A DNA stretch of 64,000 nt from Flaviramulus multivorans (GTDB taxonomy: Bacteria; Bacteroidota; Bacteroidia; Flavobacteriales; Flavobacteriaceae): positions 539,977 through 603,976 of the forward strand of contig NZ_JAKKDV010000001.1 in NCBI RefSeq assembly GCF_021728415.1. The letters run 5' to 3'. Positions 53,609-62,379 of the stretch are shown piece by piece (position 1 is the stretch's first letter; every line of letters starts with the position of its first letter). Under the pieces are notes generated by a model. That model ran no database searches, was not told the DNA's origin, and saw only the letters and a program-made list of their open reading frames with translations. Made by a program: the position numbers and the translations under genes.

Positions 53609-54724
53609 TTATTCTATTAATTCAGCAAGTTCTTTACCTACTAAACTGCCAATTGCAATCCCCATTCCTCCCAAACGAACACCACAAAACACGTGGTTTG
53701 AAAGTTGTTTTACAATGGCTTTTTTCTGATTTCCTATACCCATTATACCACTCCAACGATGCTCAATTTCGAAGTCATTGTTAGGTAAAATAGTTGTTTT
53801 TAATAGGTTTTCTAAGTGGGTTTGAATGATTTTGGTTTGAGATAACTCTGTTGTTTCTTCACCTTCAAAATCTAAATTTCTTCCACCGCCAAGTAAAATT
53901 CGATCATCAATATTTCTAAAATAGTTATAGCCTCTATCCAAATGAAACGTGCCTTTTATATGCAAGTTTTTAATAGGTTTTGTAATTAAAACCTGCGCTC
54001 TTGCTGGTTTTACTGGTTCGTTTAATAATGATGACGCAAAACCATTAGTAGCAACAAATAATTTTGAGGTAGAGAATTCTAAATGGTTAGTCTTAATTTT
54101 TACCGAGTCAACACCCTCTAAAAAGCTTTCAACACTTATATTATTTAAAATTTTTATCCCACTTAATTGCACCTTTTGTAGTAATGCTTCCATCATTTTA
54201 CCAGTATCTATCTGACCTTCGAACTGATTGAAAATATAGCTTTCTTGAATATTATTAAATTTAAATAAATTCTTTTTAAGGGAAAATGTATGGTCTTTAA
54301 ATATGGGTTTAAGCATTTTATTTATATGCTCCTGTTGCTCTATACAACTTTCAAAAAGTGATTTGTCCTTTATTGAAAATAACTCAAAACCTCCATTTTG
54401 TTGATATCTTATGTTCTTGTCTCCGAGGTTTTTTCTTAACAATTTTAACCCATCAAAACGCTTTTTCACAAGTTGAATAACGTCATTTTCTGAATGTGTT
54501 TTTAGGTCATCTAAAATTTCGCTGAGGCTTCCAAAACAAGCAAAACCGGCATTTTTGGTACTTGCTCCCTGCGGTAACATACCTTTTTCCAAGACTAAAA
54601 CATTGGCTTTTGGAAAAGCTTTTTTTAACTGTAAAGCACAATTTAACCCAACTATACCGCTGCCTACTATGGTAAAATCGATGTTAGTTAGCCATGATTT
54701 TATTTCCCAATATGAAAGGTTCAT
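53609..54724 (-). CDS. FAD-dependent oxidoreductase (DAO/glycine oxidase-like)
   Basis: The 371-residue protein has an N-terminal FAD-binding fold, FTIVGSGIVGLNCALQL and NVLVLEKGMLPQGAS, then TKNAGFACFGS, typical of the D-amino-acid oxidase superfamily. The C-terminus has MGIGNQKKAIVKQL and FCGVRLGGMGIAIGSLVGKELA. It oxidises an amine or amino acid; the substrate is unknown. It is upstream of mtgA. Confidence 0.8.
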   Translation of the reverse strand: MNLSYWEIKSWLTNIDFTIVGSGIVGLNCALQLKKAFPKANVLVLEKGMLPQGASTKNAGFACFGSLSEILDDLKTHSENDVIQLVKKRFDGLKLLRKNLGDKNIRYQQNGGFELFSIKDKSLFESCIEQQEHINKMLKPIFKDHTFSLKKNLFKFNNIQESYIFNQFEGQIDTGKMMEALLQKVQLSGIKILNNISVESFLEGVDSVKIKTNHLEFSTSKLFVATNGFASSLLNEPVKPARAQVLITKPIKNLHIKGTFHLDRGYNYFRNIDDRILLGGGRNLDFEGEETTELSQTKIIQTHLENLLKTTILPNNDFEIEHRWSGIMGIGNQKKAIVKQLSNHVFCGVRLGGMGIAIGSLVGKELAELIE

Positions 54725-54782
54725 TTATGTTTAGTTGTTGGTTAGGTGCTTGTAAAAATAAGGAAATTGTGGCTTGGTTGCC

Positions 54783-54884
54783 GTGTTAAGGATAGAAGCG
54801 ACATCCTTTTTTATTCTGAATAAAAAAGATATAACGGATAGCCTGATTTTAGTTTTTTTAACTAAGAAAAACAAAAGGAACACC
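54783..54884 (+). repeat. Dispersed intergenic element, copy 2
   Basis: It begins GTGTTAAGGATAGAAGCGAC and has ATCCTTTTTT/AAAAAAGATAT arms and GGATAGCCTGA, parallel to copy 1 at 22761; it ends AACACC. The middle and end are diverged. Confidence 0.5.
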
Positions 54885-54885
54885 A

Positions 54886-54914
54886 TAAAAAAACTCCGAA
54901 AATATCTTTCGGAG
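54886..54914 (-). terminator. Terminator of the accC transcript
   Basis: CTCCGAAA (54894-54901) pairs with TTTCGGAG (54907-54914), followed on the minus strand by a run of T. Confidence 0.75.
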
Positions 54915-54922
54915 CTTTTATT

Positions 54923-56275
54923 TTAATCTTCTCTTTGCTTTTCAATTACAAAGTCTTCCATAAACTTGGTGGTATAATTACCTGCTATATAATCTGGATG
55001 ATCCATAAGCTGCCTATGAAAAGGAATTGTTGTTTTTATACCTTCGATAACAAACTCGTCTAACGCACGCTTCATTTTATTAATGGCCTCTTCTCTTGTT
55101 TGAGCTGTTGTAATCAACTTGGCAATCATAGAGTCGTAGTTAGGCGGAATTGCGTAACCAGCATATACATGGGTATCTAAACGCACACCATGACCTCCTG
55201 GTGCGTGTAACGTAGTTATAACACCTGGTGATGGACGAAAACCATTATATGGGTCTTCGGCATTGATACGACACTCTATCGAATGTAGTTTTGGCGTGTA
55301 ATTTTTTCCGGAAATTGGCACACCTGCTGCTACTAAGATTTGCTCACGAATTAAATCAAAATCGATTACCTGTTCGGTTATTGGGTGTTCTACTTGTATA
55401 CGGGTATTCATTTCCATAAAGTAGAAATTACGATGCTTATCTACTAAAAACTCAATGGTTCCTGCGCCTTCATACTTTATATATTCTGCAGCCTTTACAG
55501 CCGCTTTCCCCATGTTCTCGCGAAGTTTATCGGTCATAAATGGAGAAGGTGTTTCTTCCGTTAATTTTTGATGGCGACGTTGAATAGAGCAATCTCTTTC
55601 ACTTAAATGACAGGCTTTACCGCGAGAATCACCAACCACTTGAATTTCAATATGTCTTGGTTCTTCAATAAGTTTTTCCATATACATATCGTCGTTCCCA
55701 AAAGCCGCTTTACTTTCTTGTCTTGCAGAATCCCAAGCATCTTTTAATTTTTCAGGTTTCCAAACGGCACGCATTCCTTTTCCACCACCGCCAGCAGATG
55801 CTTTAAGCATTACTGGATAACCCGTGGTTTTAGCTATTTTTTCGCATTCTTCAAAAGATGTGATAACGCCATCACTTCCAGGTACACAAGGTACGCCTGC
55901 AGCCTTCATAGTTGCTTTTGCGTTGGCTTTGTCGCCCATTCTATCAATCATTTCTGGAGAAGCCCCGATAAATTTTATCCCGTGTTCCTCACAAATTTTT
56001 GAAAATTTAGCATTTTCGGATAAGAATCCATATCCAGGATGAATAGCATCTGCATTAGTAATTTCAGCAGCTGCTATAATATTTGACATTTTTAAATACG
56101 AATCTTTACTTGGTGGAGGCCCAATACAAACGGCTTCGTCAGCAAACTTCACATGTAAACTTTCGGCATCAACGGTTGAATAAACTGCAACTGTTTTAAT
56201 ACCCATTTCTTTACAGGTTCTAATAACACGAAGTGCTATTTCTCCTCTATTGGCTATCAATATTTTTTTAAACAT
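54923..56275 (-). CDS. accC: Acetyl-CoA carboxylase, biotin carboxylase subunit
   Basis: The 450-residue ATP-grasp enzyme carboxylates biotin on AccB. It has [31 protein letters not shown], the [11 protein letters not shown] loop, [20 protein letters not shown] and the family C-terminus. Length is typical. It follows accB by 75 bp and belongs to the pdxA-DUF177-rpmF-fabH-accB-accC cluster on the minus strand. Confidence 0.97.
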   Translation of the reverse strand: MFKKILIANRGEIALRVIRTCKEMGIKTVAVYSTVDAESLHVKFADEAVCIGPPPSKDSYLKMSNIIAAAEITNADAIHPGYGFLSENAKFSKICEEHGIKFIGASPEMIDRMGDKANAKATMKAAGVPCVPGSDGVITSFEECEKIAKTTGYPVMLKASAGGGGKGMRAVWKPEKLKDAWDSARQESKAAFGNDDMYMEKLIEEPRHIEIQVVGDSRGKACHLSERDCSIQRRHQKLTEETPSPFMTDKLRENMGKAAVKAAEYIKYEGAGTIEFLVDKHRNFYFMEMNTRIQVEHPITEQVIDFDLIREQILVAAGVPISGKNYTPKLHSIECRINAEDPYNGFRPSPGVITTLHAPGGHGVRLDTHVYAGYAIPPNYDSMIAKLITTAQTREEAINKMKRALDEFVIEGIKTTIPFHRQLMDHPDYIAGNYTTKFMEDFVIEKQRED

Positions 56276-56350
56276 AACTTTAAAATATTTAAAATCTCAA
56301 ATTCCAAATTCCAACAAATTGGGATTTGTTTTTTGGAATTTTAAAATTGG

Positions 56351-56836
56351 TTATGACGGGTCTACTAAAAATAATGGTTGATCAAATTCTACAGGAGAAG
56401 AGTCATCAACTAATATCTTCACAATTTTCCCAGAAACTTCAGATTCTATTTCATTGAATAGTTTCATGGCTTCAATAATACAAAGCACATCACCTTCAGA
56501 TATCGTTTGACCTACCTCAACAAATAAAGGCTTATCTGGAGATGGTTTTCTATAAAAGGTACCTATAATTGGTGATTTTATTGTAATATACTTCGAATTA
56601 TCTGTAGCAGAAGAAGAAGCTGGTGCGGGTGTCTCTGTAGCTGCTGGTTTTGCCTCTACAGGAGGAGCTACTGCTTGTGGTATTTGAGCCGGAATAGGTG
56701 CGTATTGAACCGCCGTATTTTCGGGATCTGAGCCTGTTTTAATAGTGATTTTAATATCATCCATTTCTAATTTAACCTCGCTTGCCCCTGATTTGGCTAC
56801 AAATTTGATTAAGTTTTGAATTTCTTTTATGTCCAT
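56351..56836 (-). CDS. accB: Biotin carboxyl carrier protein
   Basis: The 161-residue protein has an N-terminal dimer-like region, a Pro/Ala-rich linker (about 45-80) and a biotinyl domain with the biotinylated Lys in IIEAMKLFNEIE near residue 125. It carries CO2 between AccC and the carboxyltransferase. It lies 22 bp downstream of fabH in the same direction. Confidence 0.97.
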   Translation of the reverse strand: MDIKEIQNLIKFVAKSGASEVKLEMDDIKITIKTGSDPENTAVQYAPIPAQIPQAVAPPVEAKPAATETPAPASSSATDNSKYITIKSPIIGTFYRKPSPDKPLFVEVGQTISEGDVLCIIEAMKLFNEIESEVSGKIVKILVDDSSPVEFDQPLFLVDPS

Positions 56837-56858
56837 AATTTTGCTAATTAGTTAGTGG

Positions 56859-57860
56859 TTAGTTTACTGAATTATATGCCCATTTTAAATAAATGGCTCC
56901 CCAATTAAATCCGCCTCCAAAAGCAGCGAATATTAAATTATCTCCTTTTTTAAGTTGTGATTCGTAATCATTTAAAAGTAGTGGTAAGGTTGCCGAAGTT
57001 GTATTTCCATATTTATGAATATTCATCATTACCTTATCTTCCTCTAAGTTTATACGTTGTGCAGTAGCATCAATAATACGTTTGTTTGCTTGATGTGCAA
57101 CCAACCAATTCACGTCTTTATTTGTAAGATTATTGCGCTCTAATATTTTAACCGTGGCATCTGCCATATTAAATACCGCATTTTTAAAAACTGTTTTTCC
57201 TTCTTGAAATGCATAGTGGCCACCTTCATCCAATACTTCATGGGTTAATGGGAATGAAGAACCGCCATATGTGGCTTGCAAAAACTCTCTACCTGTTCCG
57301 TCGCTTCTCAGGTATTCATTTTGATAACCTAGATTTTCTTCATTTGGTTCAAATAAAACAGCTCCTGCTCCATCTCCGAAAATTATACAAGTAGCTCTAT
57401 CTTTATAATTGATAAGCGAAGACATTTTATCAGCTCCAATAAGTAAAACTTTTTTATATCTGCCTGTTTCAATATAACTTGAGGCAACAGACATTCCATA
57501 TAAAAAACTTGAACAAGCAGCATCTAAATCAAACGAGAAAGCATTGGTCGCTCCTATTCCAGAAGCAGTAAAAGATGCTGTTGAAGCGGCTTTCATGTCT
57601 GGTGTTGCAGTTGCAACAATTACAAGTTCTATTTCTTTGGGATCTAAACCTTTCTTATTTATAAGGTCTTGTGCGGCTTTAATTGCTAAATATGAAGTGC
57701 CTTTCCCTTCATCTTTCAGAATTCGGCGCTCTTTAATTCCTGTCCTAGTAGTAATCCATTCGTCATTAGTATCAACCATCGTTTCAAGAATCTGATTAGT
57801 TAATACATATTCTGGCACATATGCGCCTACAGCTGTAATCGCCGCTGAGATTTTACTCAT
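56859..57860 (-). CDS. fabH: 3-oxoacyl-[acyl-carrier-protein] synthase III
   Basis: The 333-residue enzyme starts fatty-acid synthesis from acetyl-CoA and malonyl-ACP. Catalytic Cys116 is in DLDAACSSFL, His in LVAHQANKRIID and Asn in KYGNTTSATLP; the GGGFNWGAIYLKW tail is typical. It is separated from rpmF by 180 bp containing a terminator, so it probably has its own promoter even though rpmF-fabH linkage is usual. Confidence 0.96.
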   Translation of the reverse strand: MSKISAAITAVGAYVPEYVLTNQILETMVDTNDEWITTRTGIKERRILKDEGKGTSYLAIKAAQDLINKKGLDPKEIELVIVATATPDMKAASTASFTASGIGATNAFSFDLDAACSSFLYGMSVASSYIETGRYKKVLLIGADKMSSLINYKDRATCIIFGDGAGAVLFEPNEENLGYQNEYLRSDGTGREFLQATYGGSSFPLTHEVLDEGGHYAFQEGKTVFKNAVFNMADATVKILERNNLTNKDVNWLVAHQANKRIIDATAQRINLEEDKVMMNIHKYGNTTSATLPLLLNDYESQLKKGDNLIFAAFGGGFNWGAIYLKWAYNSVN

Positions 57861-57992
57861 ACCTTTATAGTTAATTCGACCAAAAAATCATTAAAATTGG
57901 GCAAAAACAATCAAAATTTCATGAAAATTAATGAATTTTGACTTAATATCATGCAAATTACGTGTTTTTGTTTTTTAGAAAAAACATTTCAT

Positions 57993-58020
57993 AAAAAAAA
58001 CGCCCATAATAGAGCGTTTT
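57993..58020 (-). terminator. Terminator after rpmF
   Basis: AAAACGC (57997-58003) pairs with GCGTTTT (58014-58020), with a T run on the minus strand. Confidence 0.7.
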
Positions 58021-58040
58021 AACAGTGCATGCATAATTGT

Positions 58041-58244
58041 TTATGCAACATTTTCTATTTCTTCAGAATTGTCAATTAATACTTGACCTCTATAATATAG
58101 TTTTCCTTCATGCCAGTGAGCTCTGTGATATAAATGAGCTTCACCTGTTGTTGGACATGTAGCAATCTGTGGCGCAGTTGCTTTGTAGTGAGTTCTTCTT
58201 TTATCTCTTCTAGTTTTAGAGATTTTTCTTTTAGGATGTGCCAT
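58041..58244 (-). CDS. rpmF: 50S ribosomal protein L32
   Basis: The 67-residue basic protein begins [20 protein letters not shown], the L32 N-terminus, and has [18 protein letters not shown]. The Zn-binding cysteines of other L32 forms are reduced to one ([14 protein letters not shown]), a Zn-free type. It is 9 bp downstream of the DUF177 gene, the usual order. Confidence 0.97.
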   Translation of the reverse strand: MAHPKRKISKTRRDKRRTHYKATAPQIATCPTTGEAHLYHRAHWHEGKLYYRGQVLIDNSEEIENVA

Positions 58245-58253
58245 TTTATATGT

Positions 58254-58793
58254 TTATTTATCCGTTAATAATTTCTTTAATGTATTCCAACGAGGATCAA
58301 TTTCCTCTTCTTGTTCTTTATTTTCTTTAAGCTTTGGGCTTAATTCTTCTAGCTTTTTAAGTATGTCTGAATCTAAGGTGCCATCTTCAACACCTGGATG
58401 AACCCTCTTAATTGGAACTCCCAGTATTGTTAACTCATATATATACTGCTGTATATTTATTTCGTAGGTACCGTGAGGAATAATAAGAATATCTTCGTAT
58501 TCATCATTAAACTCGTCTCCAAATTTCACTACTAAATCAAACTCGTTTTCTACAGTTTGATTATAGGGCTCATTTGTTAAATCGCAATTCACATTCACCC
58601 ATCCAAAAATTTTAAAGTGTAACTCTAATAATGTTGTCTTTTTTTCAAATGCAACATCTATATTTATGTCAACATCATTAAAATCTTCATACTCAAAATG
58701 TTCAAAGAACGCTTGCTTAATTTTATACTCAAAATGATGCTTCCCTACCTTTAATCCAACGAATGGAATTGTAAATTCTTTCAATGGCTTCAT
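58254..58793 (-). CDS. DUF177 (YceD-like) domain protein
   Basis: The 179-residue protein of the YceD/DUF177 family is found before rpmF in many bacteria and has been linked to 23S rRNA accumulation in other organisms. Visible features are a long beta-rich N-terminal half and the central INVDCDLTNEPY-like strand (seen as VNVNCDLTNEPYN). The C-terminus is acidic, with a helical EELSPKLKENKEQEEEIDPR. The conserved CxRCL motif of other members is reduced here to NCDLTN. Context is the strongest support. Confidence 0.8.
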   Translation of the reverse strand: MKPLKEFTIPFVGLKVGKHHFEYKIKQAFFEHFEYEDFNDVDINIDVAFEKKTTLLELHFKIFGWVNVNCDLTNEPYNQTVENEFDLVVKFGDEFNDEYEDILIIPHGTYEINIQQYIYELTILGVPIKRVHPGVEDGTLDSDILKKLEELSPKLKENKEQEEEIDPRWNTLKKLLTDK

Positions 58794-58886
58794 TTTCCGC
58801 TTCTATTTTGAGCCTGCAAATATATAAATTTTTATTAACTCCACATTACTTATAAACAATTTTTTGTTTATATCCTGAACAAGGTC

Positions 58887-59936
58887 TTAGGCTTTATTTT
58901 TTTGATGCTTTTTTAAAGGATTTGATGTAAGTTGCTCGTAATCAAATCTGTTTTTAAATATTTGGATAGCGCTAAAAACAGCTTCTTTAAATGAATTTTC
59001 ATCGGCCACTCCTTTCCCTGCTATTTCATAGGCGGTACCATGATCTGGTGATGTTCGTACTTTATTTAAACCAGCGGTGAAATTAACGCCTTGTCCAAAC
59101 GACAATGTTTTAAAAGGTATTAATCCTTGATCGTGGTAGGAAGCAATAATGGCATCAAAATTTTTGTAATTATTTGAGCCAAAAAAACTATCAGCAGCAT
59201 AGGGGCCAAATACTAATTTCCCTTTTTCTTTTATTTTTTGAAGTGTTGGCCTTAATACCTCGTCATCTTCTGTTCCGATAACACCGTTATCGCCCGTATG
59301 AGGGTTGATTCCTAGAACTGCAATTTTTGGTTTCTGAATTCTAAAGTCTTTTTTTAACGATTCATAAACCGTATTGATTTTCTTCTCTATTAATTCTGCT
59401 GTTATATGATTTGCCACATCTTTAACAGGAACATGGTCGGTTAGTAAACCCACTCTTAAGGTGTCTGTTATCATAAACATGAGGCTTTCACCTTCCAACT
59501 CTTGCGCTAAATAATCCGTATGTCCTGGAAAGTTAAAATCTTTAGACTGTATATTATGCTTATTAATGGGCGCTGTTACTAAAACATCTATTTGATTTTG
59601 CTTTAAAGTATTGGTTGCCGCTTGCAGCGATTTAATGGCGTAGGCTCCTATTTTTATATCCTCTTTCCCAAAATCAATAATTACTGGTTCGTTCCAACAA
59701 TTAAGCACATTAACTTTACCCTCGGCTATTTGGTCTGCTTTATTTACAACATGAAAATTGATTTCAGAGTTGAAATGCGTCTTGAAAAAATTCATTGTTT
59801 TTGACGAAGCGAAAATTACAGGTGTACAAAACTCTAGCATCCTTGAATCTTCAAATGTCTTCAAAACAATTTCCCCTCCAATACCGTTTAAATCTCCAAT
59901 TGAAATTCCTACTATTATATTTTCTGTCTGCTTCAT
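58887..59936 (-). CDS. pdxA: 4-hydroxythreonine-4-phosphate dehydrogenase
   Basis: The 349-residue enzyme of pyridoxal-phosphate synthesis begins MKQTENIIVGISIGDLNGIG. It has FPGHTDYLAQ, LLTDHVPVKDV, LGINPHTGDNGVIG, SYHDQGLIPFK and TSPDHGTAYEIAG, with the three metal-binding His in order. The start is ATG 59936; an upstream in-frame ATG at 60002 lies in the two-hairpin module and is rejected. Divergent from ribE. Confidence 0.94.
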   Translation of the reverse strand: MKQTENIIVGISIGDLNGIGGEIVLKTFEDSRMLEFCTPVIFASSKTMNFFKTHFNSEINFHVVNKADQIAEGKVNVLNCWNEPVIIDFGKEDIKIGAYAIKSLQAATNTLKQNQIDVLVTAPINKHNIQSKDFNFPGHTDYLAQELEGESLMFMITDTLRVGLLTDHVPVKDVANHITAELIEKKINTVYESLKKDFRIQKPKIAVLGINPHTGDNGVIGTEDDEVLRPTLQKIKEKGKLVFGPYAADSFFGSNNYKNFDAIIASYHDQGLIPFKTLSFGQGVNFTAGLNKVRTSPDHGTAYEIAGKGVADENSFKEAVFSAIQIFKNRFDYEQLTSNPLKKHQKNKA

Positions 59937-59960
59937 TAAATTAACAACTATTGTTTGTAA

Positions 59961-60096
59961 TTTTCTTCTGTAAAAACAGAAATTTTGGCTCAAAAAATGC
60001 AAAATTTTGTTTTACTTCAGTAACCTCTTTGTTAGTACAGGATTTTTTTCATTTAGTTTTTACAAATTTTTAAATTAAAAAAATCCTGTACTTTTG
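59961..60096 (+). repeat. Two-hairpin intergenic module, copy B, ending in a promoter
   Basis: A 136-bp block homologous to 8649..8783. Hairpin 1 is near-perfect (AAACAGAAATTTTG with CAAAATTTTGTTT), followed by the ACTTCAG linker. Hairpin 2 has arms GTACAGGATTTTTTTCATTT (60035-60054) and its near-complement (60071-60091). The block ends in TACTTTTG. Stem bases differ from copy A but remain paired. Confidence 0.7.
60089..60096 (+). promoter_or_regulatory. Promoter -7 box of ribE
   Basis: TACTTTTG fits TAnnTTTG; it overlaps the end of hairpin 2, 36 bp upstream of ATG 60132. Confidence 0.6.
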
Positions 60097-60131
60097 ATGT
60101 TGCAAATTTAACTAAATAAACAGATAATAAT

Positions 60132-60722
60132 ATGTTTACTGGAATTATTGAAGATATAGGTACTGTTAGCGATTTAAGAAAAGAGTTTGATAACCTTCAT
60201 ATTTCAATTAAAAGCAACATTTCTTCAGAATTAAAAATCGACCAAAGCGTTGCTCATAACGGCGTTTGCTTAACTGTGGTTGCTATTAATAATGACCAAT
60301 ATACCGTGACTGCCATTAAAGAAACTTTGGAAAAGACGAATATAAATACCCTAAAAGTTAACGACCAAGTAAATCTTGAACGCGCCATGAAGCTTGGAGA
60401 TAGACTAGATGGTCATATTGTTCAAGGACATGTAGACCAAACAGCAACGTGTACTAATATAGAGGAAGTAAACGGCAGTTGGGTGTTTTCTTTTAGTTAT
60501 GATGCTTCACTTAATAACATTACAATAGAAAAAGGATCAATTACTGTAAACGGTACTAGCTTAACCGTAGTTAATTCGAAAAAAGACACCTTTAGTGTTG
60601 CTATTATACCATACACTTATAAGCATACAAACTTTAACACCTTTAAAATTGGTACTACAGTAAATTTAGAATTTGATGTTTTAGGAAAATATGTGGCTAG
60701 ACTTCTAGAATTAAAAGAATAG
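60132..60722 (+). CDS. ribE: Riboflavin synthase, alpha subunit
   Basis: The 196-residue protein has two tandem lumazine-binding domains: MFTGIIEDIGTVSDLRKEFD with VAHNGVCLTVV, and GHIVQGHVDQTATC with ITVNGTSLTVV. It disproportionates two 6,7-dimethyl-8-ribityllumazine molecules to riboflavin. The expected FMN riboswitch is not seen; instead the upstream region holds the two-hairpin module. Confidence 0.95.
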   Translation: MFTGIIEDIGTVSDLRKEFDNLHISIKSNISSELKIDQSVAHNGVCLTVVAINNDQYTVTAIKETLEKTNINTLKVNDQVNLERAMKLGDRLDGHIVQGHVDQTATCTNIEEVNGSWVFSFSYDASLNNITIEKGSITVNGTSLTVVNSKKDTFSVAIIPYTYKHTNFNTFKIGTTVNLEFDVLGKYVARLLELKE

Positions 60723-60727
60723 TTTAA

Positions 60728-60925
60728 TTACTTACTACTCTTAACAAAGAAAAGTTTTTTAACCCCGTAGAATAACGCAAAAACAACTCCAAATAAAAGA
60801 CCGCCGTCAATAGGAAACCCTGGCGGAGGTGGAGGACCCGGAGGCGGTGGCGTTTGACCGACACAAATGTAGCTTATTAATACAAATAAGACTGAGGCAA
60901 ATATTCTTTTATTTTGTATTGTCAT
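60728..60925 (-). CDS. Small PID-CTERM-type sorted protein
   Basis: The 65-residue protein has an N-terminal signal (MTIQNKRIFASVLFVLISY, ICVGQ), a proline-rich stretch (TPPPPGPPPPPGF), and a C-terminal FPIDGGLLFGVVFALFYGVKK. The last part fits the PID-CTERM motif (PIDGG, hydrophobic helix, basic tail) of Bacteroidota proteins sorted by an exosortase-like route. ATG 60925 is chosen because the signal starts there; the 12 upstream codons add nothing. Confidence 0.75.
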   Translation of the reverse strand: MTIQNKRIFASVLFVLISYICVGQTPPPPGPPPPPGFPIDGGLLFGVVFALFYGVKKLFFVKSSK

Positions 60926-61211
60926 GGGGTCACAAATGTATAAAAAAAAGCGGGTTAACAAAATTTATTAGCTATCAACAACAAAAAAACATCCATAAAG
61001 TGTTTAAAATTATCGACGAAATGCTATTTTTGTTAACATTTTAAACTATTTTAATAGATACCTTGTTAACCAACAAAAATATCTACGAATAAAAAAAATC
61101 CCCGGTTTTCAATTTACAAAAACAAATATATATATTTTCACTTAAAACAAAAATTAAAATGCGCTTACTTCCTTTAAAATTAAATATTTATGAGGATTTA
61201 TTGCCTTAAAC

Positions 61212-61240
61212 AAAAAAAGCCTTTCAAAACGAAAGGCTTT
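61212..61240 (-). terminator. Terminator of the CAU tRNA
   Basis: AAAGCCTTTC (61216-61225) pairs with GAAAGGCTTT (61231-61240) with a T run on the minus strand. Confidence 0.75.
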
Positions 61241-61254
61241 ACAATTTCTAGAAG

Positions 61255-61328
61255 TGGTCCCACCTGGGCTCGAACCAGGGACTTTCTGATTATGAGTCAG
61301 ATACTCTAACCAACTGAGTTATAGGACC
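61255..61328 (-). tRNA. tRNA with anticodon CAU (Met or Ile2)
   Basis: A 74-nt cloverleaf on the minus strand, GGTCCTATAACTCAGTTGGT at the 5' end, anticodon loop CTCATAA with a TCTGA/TCAGA stem, and GTTCGAGCC in the T arm. CAU is shared by elongator Met and lysidine-modified Ile2; the sequence alone does not decide. CCA is not encoded. Confidence 0.92.
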
Positions 61329-61377
61329 GAAATTGGAGTGCAATATTACTACTTATTTTATTTGTTAGCAAGAAAAA

Positions 61378-61782
61378 TTATTTCTTTATATCCTGACACA
61401 ATTCAATTAAAACCCCGTTTGCAGACTTTGGGTGTATAAAAGCAACCAGCTTATTATCTGCGCCACATTTGGGGGTTTCATTTAGTACTTTAAAGCCTTC
61501 TTTTTTTAAGCGCTCAATTTCAGACTCAATATCATCAACATCAAAGGCTATATGATGAATACCCTCACCTTTTTTTTCAATAAATTTTGCAATCGGGCTA
61601 TCGTTATTCGTTGCTTCCAACAACTCTATTTTGTTTTCACCAACTTTAAAAAAAGAAGTATTGACGCCTTCACTTTTTACTTCTTCCACTTTATAGTGAG
61701 GTTTCCCAAATAGTTTTGAAAACAATTCATTCGATTCTCTCAGACTTTTTACGGCAATTCCTATATGTTCAATCTTGTTCAT
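61378..61782 (-). CDS. mce: Methylmalonyl-CoA epimerase
   Basis: The 134-residue VOC-fold enzyme interconverts (R)- and (S)-methylmalonyl-CoA in propionate metabolism. Metal ligands are His6 (IEHIGIAV), His in EGIHHIAFDVDD and Glu in GVLIELCQ; also a Glu in NKIELLEA. Length is typical. No mutase gene is adjacent. Confidence 0.92.
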   Translation of the reverse strand: MNKIEHIGIAVKSLRESNELFSKLFGKPHYKVEEVKSEGVNTSFFKVGENKIELLEATNNDSPIAKFIEKKGEGIHHIAFDVDDIESEIERLKKEGFKVLNETPKCGADNKLVAFIHPKSANGVLIELCQDIKK

Positions 61783-61881
61783 TGATGTGTTTATTTTTAT
61801 TTCTGATCACTTTGAAAATCTATTAATAGTTTAAGATACAAATTATACAATCCAAAATTAAGATAATCTTTAAATATGCCT

Positions 61882-61889
61882 TATTTTTG
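61882..61889 (+). promoter_or_regulatory. Promoter -7 box of rbfA
   Basis: TATTTTTG fits TAnnTTTG, 36 bp before the TTG start at 61926. Confidence 0.5.
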
Positions 61890-61925
61890 CACTCTAAACT
61901 CATTGGAGTTTAAAAAAATTAGGTT

Positions 61926-62321
61926 TTGGAAGAAAGTCAAAGACAAAAAAAAATAGGATCCGTTTTACAAAATGATTTAGCTGAAGTGCTACAAAGCGCC
62001 GCTACTCATGGCGGTATGCGTGGTGTATTAATATCGGTTACTAAGGTAAAAGTTACGGTTGATTTATCTGTGGCAAAGGTTTATGTCAGCATTTTTCCTA
62101 ACGATAAAGGGAAAGAGCTCATGGAAGGGATAAAATCTAACACCCCATTAATTAGACATGAGTTAGCACAACGCACTAAACACCAATTACGTAGAATGCC
62201 CCATTTAGAATTTTTTATTGATGACTCTTTGGAGTACATTGATAAAATAAATAAATCTTTAAAAGGAGAAGAAAACCCTATTAAAGACCCTTCTATTTTG
62301 GATAAAAGAAAAAAATCTTAA
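61926..62321 (+). CDS. rbfA: 30S ribosome-binding factor A
   Basis: The 131-residue KH-like protein helps mature the 30S 5' domain. It has RQKKIGSVLQNDLAEVLQ, LISVTKVKVTVDLSVAKVYV and LRRMPHLEFFIDDSLEYIDK, the family features in order. The start is TTG (61926-61928); there is no in-frame ATG before the conserved N-terminus. It is followed after 58 bp by a LolE-type permease gene, a usual order in the phylum. Confidence 0.93.
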   Translation: MEESQRQKKIGSVLQNDLAEVLQSAATHGGMRGVLISVTKVKVTVDLSVAKVYVSIFPNDKGKELMEGIKSNTPLIRHELAQRTKHQLRRMPHLEFFIDDSLEYIDKINKSLKGEENPIKDPSILDKRKKS

Positions 62322-62379
62322 GCCTTATAATATGGTGCTTTAAGTTTAAAAACTTAGCTTTCTTTTTTATATTTAAAGC

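Noticed and set aside
60001-60131. FMN riboswitch upstream of ribE
   Set aside because: None of the conserved FMN-element stretches (such as AGGGGAAA-like or CCCGAC motifs) is present; the region is the two-hairpin module.
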